Source of the DNA: Cryptomeria japonica
Lineage: Eukaryota; Streptophyta; Pinopsida; Cupressales; Cupressaceae
Reading direction: 5' to 3'
NCBI RefSeq assembly: GCF_030272615.1
Contig: NC_081410.1
Coordinates: forward strand, 502,780,442-502,844,441
Length of the DNA: 64,000 nucleotides
How positions within the stretch are numbered: the stretch's first letter is position 1; every line of letters starts with the position of its first letter. The notes under the pieces are model-generated. The model worked only from the letters and a program-made list of their open reading frames with translations, was not told where the DNA came from and searched no databases. Of this stretch, positions 46,170-56,925 are shown piece by piece. A program made the translations under genes and the position numbers.

Positions 46170-49100
46170 TGTAATGCCCATACCCTAGTCGGACTTGTAA
46201 AAAACTCGTTTGACCTTGATTGACTTCCTATGTGGCATCCTTGAATGGTAGGTTAACCGTGATGAAATGTGGAGTTTAGATAATATAAATAACTGTGCAT
46301 ACTTATTATTGTGCTTTTGCATCGATTCTCGTGTAAATGTAATTGTTCCTAACCCTTGTGATAAATCTTGAGCTAACGCCTTCATTGAATATGTATATGT
46401 ATATGCATGCTTGTATGAATTCATGGGTGCAGGAGATTTTAGGTACAACATCGCTTAGGGCAAGGTTCATCTCCTTTGGGATTTGCAAGGTTGAGTATGC
46501 CTCTTTCATCTTTAGAATTCAGATTTGGTGGTCATATAACTCTTGTCTTGCCTTAGCCATGGTTAGGTGAGCATCGTGTGTGGATTCGTGGGGATTGTTT
46601 TCATTGGGATGCATGTCGAGAGATTTGGAAGACTTCCTCGATTTGCATGCCTTGCGCGAGGTAAGTGGAGTTTGTTATCCTAAGTACTAAATTCAATTTA
46701 ATGAGTAGACGTACACATTAGTGATATAGAAATCTAAATAGGTAGTTTCTTCTATACGAGTAATCGTTAATTTAAAGGGATTGCTTTAATCATTATTGTA
46801 GCAAGCTTAAGGTATTTAACTTGGGTTAGTGTGCTCATTTACGCATTTGTAACATTTACGCGTTTGTAGTTGAGAAATTAGAATAAATAAGACTCTTGCA
46901 TTAGATTAGTCATTTATTTAAAAATGTCGCTTTATTATGTTGTAGCGAGTTAATTTAATAGTTAATTTTAATAACTACAATTTTAATGAGTTATGCGTTT
47001 TAGAAAGGAAAGATTTAAAGTCATGTGGGAAAAAGAAATAAATTAATCATTTTTGCATGTTGGAAGAGAAAGGGAAAATTGGATTATTTAAAAGGAAATT
47101 ATTCTTTTTACTTGCAAATTTATACAGTGTAAAGGATCGATTTTTGAGATCTAAACTAATTTAAATATCTCACCCTTGTTAATAGTTCCGAAATAAAAAT
47201 GTAGGCCTAAATTGATATTGAGAGATTAAATAAGAAACAGAAGCGTGTTAATTTTAATAAGAATAAAACAAGTTAGATTTATTGAGTAATGGAAAATAAT
47301 GATTTCCATTCTCATGTTTCTTTTATTTTCAAAAAAAATAAATGCCTAATTTCGAAATTGAAAATTAGGGCAAAAATAGGGTTTCTCATTTTTAAACTAG
47401 TTGGAAAATGTTTTTGGGGGTTCTTTTCTTTTGGTCTTTTTTTGGGAAAAATAAGGGATTTTGGAGGAGAGATTGGGGATTTTGGACAAAGATGGAGTTT
47501 TAGAGCAGCAGATTTGGGAGCTCTTCTTCAAATATACTCTTCCCGGAATGCGTTTTGAGGTAAGAATCTGATCATTAGCTTGATTAAAATGGTTACAAAA
47601 AAAAAGGGGGTTTTGTATTTTTCTTTCTTGCAACTTTGTTTTTTTCAGATTGCCCATTGATGTTTGTGAGTAAGTTCCATTGTAGAAAAAAAATGGGTAG
47701 AGCTTAACTTTTGTTGAATCCTTGTGTGGAAAATGGATTGCAAACATGGTGTGGGATTTGGTGGTTATTCTTCAAGACTCTTCTATTTTGCTTTCGTTTT
47801 GAAATCCATAACATTCTGGAAAAAAAAAAAAAAAAAAGGAGAAAAGAAAAAGGGAGAAATGGCTGTGACTATGATTGTTTTTCAAAAAATGGGGATTGCT
47901 GGAAAATACTTTAAGTTTTGTGTTTTCAGACTGTTGTTCTGATGAGATATTCATATCTCTTTTTTGTATTACTTACACATTCTAATTAGTTATAAAAATA
48001 TATATATATATATATAAAATGGAGAGGGGTTGCTGGAACTTGTTCTTTTTCTTTCCTTGTCTCTGGCTATGTGGGAGCACAGAGGATTTGTTATTTTTTT
48101 TAAAACTGACTTTTTTTATTTACTGTAACAAAATAAATTTTAAAAAAATAAATTTAAAAAAAAAAGTGTTTTTGTGACCCCCATGGCAGCTGCTACCAGT
48201 TGGTAGCAGCGCTACCAGAGGTAGCGAACTGCTACCAAATGGTAGTAGCGCTACCAAAGGTAGCGCCCTGCTACCATTTGGTAGCAGCGCTACCAATGGT
48301 AGCTTGGCTGCCAAGGGGGGGGGGGCCACGTGGGTACCCTCCCTCTCTTTTTTTTGAAAACTTAGAAAAATGTTTATTTCATTTAATTTTTAATTATTAT
48401 TTTTTAATTATTTTATATAATTTTTTTAAAAAAAAGAAAAAAAGGATATATGCATGGAATATATAAATAAAATAAGGAAGAATTCAGATTAATAACTGAA
48501 TTTAAAATTAGTTTAAGGGATTTTAAATCCAGTCTCCTTGATATTATCTAATTTTAAATTCAGTTCTTATCTTATTTAATTTCAAATTAGTAAATAATAT
48601 ATATTTGGATTTTTAGAGAATCAACATTTAGTAAATCCATACTCCAATGCAAGTTTTTAATTTCATATTGATTACATCATACTCGAGTTAATACTTATTA
48701 TTAACATGGACTAAATAGTTATGGTGGACTAATACGAATTTTTAAATAAAAGTTAAATTATCAAATCCGTAAACTTGATCGACATTAATGGTTAGACAGA
48801 TATGGTAAACGAATATCTCTACCGGATAATGCCTATGTAGGTTTAAATTTCTATAATAGAATTTGGTTATGTAATGGTAAGACTTGTATGATAGTGGTTG
48901 GTTATAAGTCGGTCAAGCCCCTAGTTAGGGTACCGTCAAACAATAGAATCTAGGTTTGTGTGTATTTTTTTCTATGATTCAATTTGACTCGCTTCAAAAG
49001 GGATCACTATGTAATAGTCAATCGAGGTAGATGTTGAATAGTGTATATGTTCGCCTAAAAGGCAGGATTGTAAAAGACATGTAAATTTGTAATCTTAACT

Positions 49101-50650
49101 ATATTAAATGCCAGAGGGGTCTTGCAGTTGAGCAGACCCGGAGATGTAGCCCTTTTGGGGTGAACTCCGAGATCATATCTGTGTTATGCGATGTTTTTAG
49201 CTTACTTGTTTTATGCTTTAAATTATCATGGATGGTTGTATTCTTGCATAAGTGTATGGTGGAAATTTAATGAATTCAAATCTAAGTGCATAACATTATT
49301 CATCTGGATAAATGTAGTTAATTAGGTTCATAAGACATTGTAAATTATGATTATGGCAAAGTATTTAAAATATGTTAATTAAAGTTATAATAGTGGAAAG
49401 AATCTTGCTAGATTACATCATTGGATTAACTTGTTTTAAGCATGTAAGTCGAACGAATGTGAATGGGTAACAAGTTTGAATTAATGTTATAATTTCTAAG
49501 TTGAAATCTAAAGGATGAATCTCATATAGTTATTTACCTTCTTACCTTTGTAAATGAGTATCTCCATGTTAATTGTAATTCACTTTATCAAATGAATTTA
49601 CTTAGTTGTTTACATTTTAATCTTAACAAATAATCTTTATCAGATTAATTTCATACAAGGGTGAACTCAACTAGTATCCATATTTGTAACCTTAATAAAA
49701 GAATCCCTTATGGTTGCTAAAATGGAACTAGAAAGGGAAGTTTTGGTATAGTTGTTTAAATCTCAATCTTAATAAATGTACCTTCTCATATTAACTTCAT
49801 ATAACCAAAAAGAGTAATATGCAACAAGATAATGGTATTTTAATCCTAATAGACGAACATCACTATGGTCTTATTATTCAAATCTTGAAATGAAGAATTT
49901 CATCTAGCTAACGATATTTTAATTTAAAGGATGCTCTCGTGTCTCCTAATGCATATCCACCTTAATGAAATTAGTCCAATTATTTGCATTATCAAAACTT
50001 CAAATGAATTCTATGGCTACTCACATTTTATCTTTCATATAAGAATTACAACTCATTAGTTGGCTATGCACGAAATCAAATGAAGGGATCTCACTCTATT
50101 ATTTGTAGTTAATCCTTAATGAATGAATCTCGTCTGATTGACCATACTTTTAATATTAAAGGGTGAAATCGATTGAGAATGGATTCCTTAAACCCAATAG
50201 AATGAACTTCATTATATTAAACGCATGAACCTTTTGGAGGCCTCTTAATGTAATTATGAATTAAAGTGCAATGAATAAATAACCTCTCAATGGCCTCCTA
50301 ACCACCCAAAGTAATTGAACGCTTCCTAAAATTATAAGATGTCCAACTATAGAACACATATATAATCAAGATCTATGCATTATCTCGTAATTAAGATATC
50401 CAGTTTAATGGATCTAATGACGCAAGTTGAGTTAGGTGTAAGCTTGTGTAATCGCATTGGGAAACTCCTTAGGATCGTTTTAGCCTTCCGCTGTGTTATC
50501 TAGTCAGAGATAACTCTGAGATAACTTCAATCTATCTTAATATTGTAACTTTTCATTAACGCTCTTAATTAATTTTTTTTTAAAAATATTTACACTCTAT
50601 TTGAGTGTTTTTAACTTAAACCCTTAGGGGTTTCCTGGCGGGGCATTACA
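46170..50650. mobile_element. Solo-LTR-like insertion B (4.48 kb) in TNP2 intron 5
   Basis: Starts TGTAATGCCC and ends GGGCATTACA, perfect 10-base inverted ends with TG...CA termini. It is flanked by perfect 5 bp duplications ATTTG (46165-46169 and 50651-50655). No gag or pol domain and no second copy of either end is seen inside, so a solo LTR left by LTR-LTR recombination is most likely. LTRs above 4 kb are long but known. Its ends resemble insertion A (12012-16144). The removed state gives an intron of about 110 bases between GTAATTTG (46135) and TTGCAG (50726), the size of the other introns. Confidence 0.78.
48191..48303. repeat. Three-copy 39 bp tandem repeat of palindromic GGTAGC units
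   Basis: Units start at 48191, 48230 and 48269. Each reads TGCTACCANNTGGTAGNAGC followed by GCTACCANNGGTAGC, so each unit holds two nested palindromes around GCTACC/GGTAGC. It is much more GC-rich than the flanks. It lies inside solo LTR B. The third copy is a few bases shorter. Confidence 0.85.
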
Positions 50651-52301
50651 ATTTGTATACTACATATGTACTTTTCATTGTATTATGTTAGAAAACAATG
50701 AAAAGATCATTTTATAATTGTTGCAGTACGTTCTACCTCTATCTCTCTCAGACCACTTCGACAATAATATCAAGCAAGTTATATATGATTTTGGAAAATA
50801 CATGAGGTAAGTAGTGATGTTTGTTCAATTTGTTGTATAGATATTATATTTGCCATTTGTTTTACTTGTTATGCAATATATTGTATATTATTTTGTAAAG
50901 TCTCGTTTATATATTTTTGCGTCTTCAATCTCTTTTAGGTGGTTGTCATCTAAAGAAATCCACAAGGAAGATATAAAATATTGGAAGAGAAAAATCCCTC
51001 ATCTAATGTGTGAAATGCAAAAGTGTCTACCTTCAACTTTTTTCAATGCACAAGAACACTACCTTATACACCAAGTTGAGGAGATCAAATTGTGTGGACC
51101 TGTACACACTAGGTCAATGTGGATGGTTGAGAGGCACTTGAAATTTTTGAAGGCTTTGGTTTGAAAAAGAGCACATCTTGAGGGTTCTATGGTGGAGGGA
51201 TATATGGTATACCAAACTATGGTGTAAATTACTGAATATCTTCCTAAGTTTGCAGCAAAAATCCACGTAGATCGCATTTGGGATCCCAGCCCCATTAATA
51301 AATTTGAAGGGGAGCATGTGATGGGGAAAGGTAGATTGAAGAAAGTGAGAGGTAATTATAAGATGTTATTGTAGTAAATTAATTCTTCATCTTTTAAATA
51401 AATCAATTGTAAGTGGTCTATTAATTATTTGTACAGTTGGTCGAGAGTGAGATGCGCTACATTTGTATATTGCAAACAATCTTGATTGGATGACGGTGTG
51501 GATTGAACGTTGTTAACATTCTGGTCGCACATTAACATGGGATGGTGTCGCTTCATTGGTTAAAGAAGCTCATCATAATGGAGATTCCAATGTTACACAA
51601 AGGGAAATTGATTTAGCATATGGTTTAAGAGATCAACAGGTATGTATAATTTTATTAATCACCCATATGTTTATCAACTCATGATGCAATAATTCTAATA
51701 TGTTAGACATATTGTAGGTCAAACACCACAAGGCTATGTGTTGCAATGGTCATAAATTTTGCATCAAACAGTTGGATGACATGAAGAAAACTTGTGATTC
51801 TGGGATAACTACAGTCTTTGAGGTGACCAATATTTCATTTAGAAATGACATACATCCTCAAGAGTCTCAAAATCTATACTATGGAATTTTGGATTATATA
51901 CTTGAGTGTGATTTTAATTCCTTCAAATTAGTTATGTTCGTCGTCAAATGGTATAGGCTACAACTGAATAAAAATGATCCTGATAGAATTGTTATCGAAC
52001 ATGATAATGGATTTACAATGGTTAATACAAGGTTGTTTGAATGAGTTGGGGATGAGCCCTATGTTCTTCCAAGTCAATGTGAGCAGATATTTTACTCGGA
52101 GGTTCCACATAAACTGGGTTGGTCATTTGTTGTTAGACATGATCCAAGAGGAAGGCCGATAATGTATAATGTGATGGAAGAAGAAGATACCAAAGAAGTA
52201 GAAGATGATATAGATGATGATCACAATCGACAGTTAGTCGATGATGTTCCTAACGGAAATGTACATGAAGAAGAAGCTGATGATGATGATGCTACTGCTG
52301 T

Positions 52302-52440
52302 TGATGATGATGGTGATGGTGATGGTATGGTGATGGTGATGGTGATGGTGATGGTGATGGTGATGGTGATGACGATGATGATGATGAACACAATGACGAT
52401 GATGATGATGATGATCATGATCATGATCATGATGGTCATG
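52302..52440 (+). repeat. GATGGT/GATGAT microsatellite coding an acidic tail
   Basis: A (GATGGT)n then (GAT)n tract at the 3' end of TNP2. Read in the original frame it codes Asp/Gly then Asp/His repeats and ends DELDEEEDQ-stop at 52470-52472. A slip near 52325 shifts the repeat frame to Met/Val. Confidence 0.85.
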
Positions 52441-52472
52441 ATGATGAGTTGGATGAAGAAGAAGATCAATGA

Positions 52473-53211
52473 CATGAATGAAATGTATGAGATGTGATTA
52501 TTAAATTATCTATTTAATATTGATATCTTGATAGAAATTGATTTGACTTATATGGTTACATAAATAATTCATATGTTTTGAATTCTAATGCCATTACTTA
52601 ATTAATTCATGATGCACCTCTAGCTATGTGATAGATGGTGATGGATTACATGCTTATGATGATACATGTGACATTTTTTGAACTTTGTGTTTATTTATGG
52701 AATGTGGACTACTTATTAGCTATGTGATGGATGGTGATTTATGATACGTATGTGATGGATTACATGTTTATGATGATACATATGTGATTCTTATGATGCT
52801 CAATTACATATATGATGATACATATGTGATACTTATGATGCTTATGATACTACAGTATTTATTGTTTATCAAATTACAAATGTAATGCTTATGATGCTCA
52901 ATTGTTGGTGCAGGAACCTGAACCCCTTTGATGAGGATCATGCATAGTCTCATGGATCGACAGGTATAAGTCAATACACCTTATAGAAATAATATATTTT
53001 TAAAAAATTACAAGAAAAACAAACTTCCTCAATTTTTCAAACCTCAACATTAGCAGCAAATCTAATACAGTTATCAACACTTGAGGCCCTAGTTGGACTT
53101 ACTCAAATTTTAATCTCAACATCAACATTATGGCCGACTTCATCAATATTACCCTCATTTGCAAAATATTTCTCTCATTACCAACTAACTCTCTCATTTG
53201 ATGGTGCACAG
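52473..53211 (+). other. Intergenic region between TNP2 and the SET-like gene
   Basis: 52620-52900 is built of degenerate TTATGATGATACATATGTGA units. 52900-52975 contains a possible small exon (acceptor-like GTGCAG, donor-like CAG|GTATAAG). The first exon of the SET-like gene was not found with certainty. Confidence 0.45.
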
Positions 53212-53955
53212 GTATCACCAAATAGGTATTTGTCAGATGTGTCTTCCTCGAGTGAGGGAAATGCAGGAATAGAAGAGGAAAGTGAGACATGTAGTAGATC
53301 TCAAATAAGGAGATCAACTAGAGGTCAAAAGATTAGAAGAAAATTCAATAAACGCATGGAATTTTTTCTTGCTCAAGTGGGGTCATGTTCTTATGATGAT
53401 GAGACCAAAGGCGACATTGAGTTGCCCTTGAGGTACAAACATCTACTAAAACAATGTGTACCCAAGGAACTTCCTCCAATAAACATTGATTTTTGTGTTA
53501 ATGAGAGGATATATCACATAGCACCTTCGTTGTTACATGGTTTGGGCCTATTTTCCATGGACAGCATAAAGGTCTATTACAACAAAGTTGCTAAATTGAT
53601 GGAGTTTGTTGGACCTTGTTACAATTATAATGATTGGATGCAGATTGTTCGATATAAAAAAAGTATGCGTAGGTATGCACTGTCAGCCAATTATATACAA
53701 CAAAAAGATAATGATCAAAGTAAACGAGTGGCTGTATACATTGATGGAAGGCCAAAAGCAACAGGGAATATTGTAGGTTTTATAAATAGTACACGACTTG
53801 GGTCAACTAATAAGCAACCCAATTGCATATTTGAGGCACGTGAGGGAAATTGTGTGTTTGTATGTGCAATAAAATCAATAAGTGCAGGGGAAGAGCTGCT
53901 AATCGATTACAATTTGAATCGTAAAGATACAAACAAAGTTACTATCATGGGGGTG
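53212..53955 (+). CDS. SET-domain-like exon carried by the CACTA element
   Basis: An uninterrupted frame between acceptor CACAG (53211) and donor GTG|GTACGT (53955/53956); no ATG starts it, so it is an internal exon. The N-terminus is acidic/serine-rich, then basic (RRSTRGQKIRRKF). The SET-like core follows: LLHGLGLFSMDSIK (N-terminal GxG), AVYIDGRPKATGNIVGFINS, then KQPNC, CVFVCAIKSISAGEELLIDY and NLN. These match the SET motifs GxG, F-I-N-H-S...P-N-C and G-E-E-L-x-x-D-Y. The His of NHS is replaced (FINST), a residue that normally helps bind S-adenosylmethionine, so methyltransferase activity is uncertain. The frame has no stop over 248 codons, unlike its neighbours. It lies between TNP2 and the TNPA-like exons, in the same direction. 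Confidence 0.7.
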
Positions 53956-54088
53956 GTACGTACTATATATATACCATTTAAGCCAACTTCTAGTTAATGA
54001 ATCCAATAAACCATTGTATTATTAAGTTTTTTTGCTAAGTCTATTGGTTTCATTTTGCTAACATTTTTATATTTTTTCTTTGTCATAG

Positions 54089-56925
54089 GGCCACATGGAT
54101 CCACCACATAGCACAAATAGGGGTGTAGGTCCTGACACTTCTACGGAGCAAGTAAACCTCATTGTAATTGTACAAATTAGATAGAAGCAAACTATTACAT
54201 TATGATCTTTTCTTGAGTGTTTTGAAGTAATTTTGATAGTGTTAATTATATTCTTGTCACAGACGGATGTTCAGGATAAGGGAAAGGAACCTGCAATACC
54301 TCACCACCTCCATAGGGATGTGGGGCATTCGATAGTGTTATACGCTAATGACATCGCACTTAGCGCAAACTCTATGCAATTTGTACAAAAGAATATTAGA
54401 AAAATTAGGCAAGAGATTGTTGATTTGGCAACCATAAGCCCTCAGACTGATGAGATAACAAAGAGGGTGCAACTATTATTGATGACAATGAAAACTTGCA
54501 AGTAAGCAGTAATGAAAGCTTTAATCATAACAAAAGTTCAATAATGGTTTATATTTTTTTCTCTTTTATGTCATTAACTAAAATATGTATGTGTTGTTTT
54601 AACAGAAATTTATAGGGCCTCATCATCCTAGTGGCGATGATCAGGGTATTGCGGGTAGTTCAGGTGATGACCATGTTCTATATATTAAAACCACTCCTTT
54701 GGACTTGTGAACTTGCTTTTTTAATGTTTTACATATTTAATGTATTACTCTTGAGGTGCTGACATGGGTCCAAGGTCGACCCCAACTGTATTGCCGACTG
54801 CAATGTTGGTAACACGTAGCATGCAGACATCATCTATTGCACCAGCTCATGTTGACCTGCCCACTGGTGGTAGATCCCTCTTTTTCTCTCTCTTTCATTA
54901 TGTGTTTATTACCCTTGAAGTGTTCTTTCTTGGAGGCATTTCATAGTGGATTCATTTATTGTAGCAGGAAATGCACATGAGGATGTGCCAGAGGCGAGTA
55001 CTGGTGATAATATACCATCATTTCCTGGATCTTCCCATATTGCTAGTACGGGAATGTTGTAGGCCACATTGGTGGTGAGCGACGAAGAATTGATTCCCTT
55101 GAAGATACAGAAGGTTCCAGGTACTTTAAAATTATTATTATATATAGTCTAATTGTAATTTACTTACTGATCACTCATTTTGGACTAATGATCCCATGTT
55201 TTTTTTGCAGGAAATGATATTTTTTATAAAAATCTTAATGACATTACATTGCAGATATTTGGGCCCACCATACATAAAAGGTGGAACATCATATGTGAAC
55301 TAACCCTTATCCACTATTTTGATTTCATATCATTGCTAGAATAGTTTTCTTTTTATCCATTTCTTGAACTATATCAAAGGTAGCTTCAGTTTCTTTCTAA
55401 ATCTAATAGGTTTATTTTTGCTTTAAAGGTGGAATGACCAAGAAAAAAAGTTAAAAGATGAACTCACAAACCGTATGGTAGGGTTGTTTGGAAATGACAC
55501 ATTTGACAAGACTAAACTCCTGGAAAAAGTTGGCACATATCTAAAGTATGTGAGGGACCAATACAGGACACATTTAGAGAAGAACGTAAAGTATGAGCAT
55601 CCCCCCATGATTCCAGAGAGGGAGTGGAAGGACCTGATTTTGGATGAAAAGGAGAGAATTGAAAGGAAAAAAGGAAATACACCACCAGACACCAGAAGAA
55701 GGTATGTAATACTATGAAGAATATGAATATGTACTAATTATTCATTATATTTATATAATCTAACATATTTCAAACTTTTCATAGATTGAGTGACACGTCA
55801 AAGACAATCAAGGCAAGACAAGAAAAGCATGGGCAACACAAACTCGGCTTTGGTGGTTATATGAAACTTGCCGCACGAATTGTAAGAATCAGTAAATTAA
55901 GTATCACATCAAAATATTTATAAATTGTAAACAATTTTTTTTTATCAAACAATACAAGCAAAATTCACAATACTAAGCAAAAATGCAGGGCTCTGAATTC
56001 AATAGAGCACCCACGGAAGATGACAAGAGAATTGGCTACCAGCAAGGCTATATAGCCATGGCTGAACGGCTATGAGAATTGAGTGGGCAAACACGAGATT
56101 CTGATGCATATGTCACAATGGTAAATAAGCTAAATGAAAATTATTTCAAATTGAATACTTAACCAATAATCTATTTGATGTTAAGTTTCAACATAAAGTG
56201 ACTATATTTTTTTTAAATAAGCAAGCAATGATAACACTACACGTGACATTGGAATGCAGCATGATAATCGTGGAACAAAACCTATACATGAAGGTCCAGA
56301 TGTGCATCCTGGTAGTGGAGGTATTCATTTGCTATTCAAATTTTTTTATGTAATTATTAATACAATTAAACATCTTAAATTGAAAATTAGTGTAGTAATT
56401 AATGTAACCTTTATTGTTAATATTTTAGAGCATGTAGTTGGTGGTGACCAAGTGGAGCATGATCTGGGTAGACAACATCAAGAACGTGATGTTCCCCAAT
56501 CAGGTAAAGAGGACCACTGTTATTCCTTTAAACAAATTTAATTGCAATTGGTGTATTGATTAATGTAACATTTCGTATTTCAACTCCAGAGGATCTAGAG
56601 GGTGTTCAGCATGTCAAGGTTGAGGCTAGACAAAATGATGTGGAAGATGATGTGGCCCCATCAGGTAAAGAGTGTAATGGTTGTGTTCTTTAAATTAATG
56701 AAATACTTGTAACAATAATAAAAAAAATGTTTTGAATTTAACCCAATTCTTTGTTATTGCAGAGGACCCCCTTTGGTTCAGCATCCTCATCCTATGTATA
56801 GGACTAGGCATACATCAAGAGCATGAGAAGAGGGCAGAACATCCGAAGATGGGGGAAATGATGAAGAAACCGATGTTCCACTTAGTCTTTTCATAGCTTC
56901 AAAGAAAAAACAAAGAAAGAAATGA
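54089..56925 (+). pseudogene. TNPA/Ptta-like accessory protein exons of the CACTA element
   Basis: A run of short exons with GT/AG borders: 54089-54151, in phase with the SET exon; 54263-54501, helical; about 54606-54668; 54754-54867; 54966-55121; 55210-55287; 55429-55702; 55785-55879; 55989-56118; then short acidic exons to 56925. The 55429-55702 exon (RWNDQEKKLKDELTNRMVGL, DKTKLLEKVGTYLKYVRDQY) and the next two (DTSKTIKARQEKHGQHKLGF, NRAPTEDDKRIGYQQGYIAM) resemble the Transposase_24 (Ptta/En/Spm) module of CACTA accessory proteins. The last exon ends in a basic IASKKKQRKK-stop (56923-56925). A stop after ERL in the 55989 exon and phase mismatch near 54606 suggest decay. It may be one gene with the SET exon. 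Confidence 0.55.
56430..56680 (+). repeat. Duplicated short exon-intron unit
   Basis: Two successive exons start after AG with GAG(C/G)A and end TCAG|GTAAAGAG. They code EHVVGGDQVEHDLGRQHQER...PQSG and EDLEGVQHVKVEARQNDVED...APSG, alignable in length and pattern. A third start (AGAGGACC at 56761) follows. Looks like tandem exon duplication. Confidence 0.55.

Larger units (their letters stand above)
43685..52472 (+). pseudogene. TNP2-type CACTA transposase, nine exons proposed
   Basis: Exons by frame and GT/AG sites: 43685-43887, 43990-44357, 44452-45011, 45106-45285, 45369-46134, 50727-50806, 50939-51351, 51437-51639, 51718-52472. Exon 1 has CPYKICKGLKTRRLL (N-terminal transposase-associated zinc region). 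Exons 2-5 carry the TNP2 core: VNLKVMNGLSN, EYQTIDACPNDHIIYHKQHE, CPECHIGRYQ, LIIPRMQRLFRC, RLSLAADGVNPFGELRSVYL, NNIPPWMS, VYIEPLINELMELWNGV, ACPVCGPK, LPYYEQLQIVHLFDTMHIGN and FGPRMKMHDWHTFIK. Exon 7 has a DUF4218-like part (EEIKLCGPVHTRSMWMVERH); exon 9 a DUF4216-like part (DYILECDFNSFKLVMFVVKW, EPYVLPSQCEQIFYSEVPHK). It ends in an Asp/Gly-rich acidic tail. Broken by a TAG in exon 1, a frameshift near 45735, and stops in exons 2, 5, 7, 8 and 9. Intron 5 holds a solo LTR. Confidence 0.85.

Noticed and set aside
46170-50650. Extra TNP2 exons within insertion B
   Set aside because: The perfect ATTTG duplication and TG...CA ends show a foreign insertion; TNP2 motifs resume only at 50727.
52162-52497. 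Met/Val-rich protein over the GATGGT repeat
   Set aside because: It is the out-of-phase reading of the microsatellite tail of the TNP2 gene.
53230-53232. A start codon for the SET-like frame at 53230
   Set aside because: The triplet is TTG, not ATG. The frame is better read as an internal exon entered from the AG acceptor at 53211.
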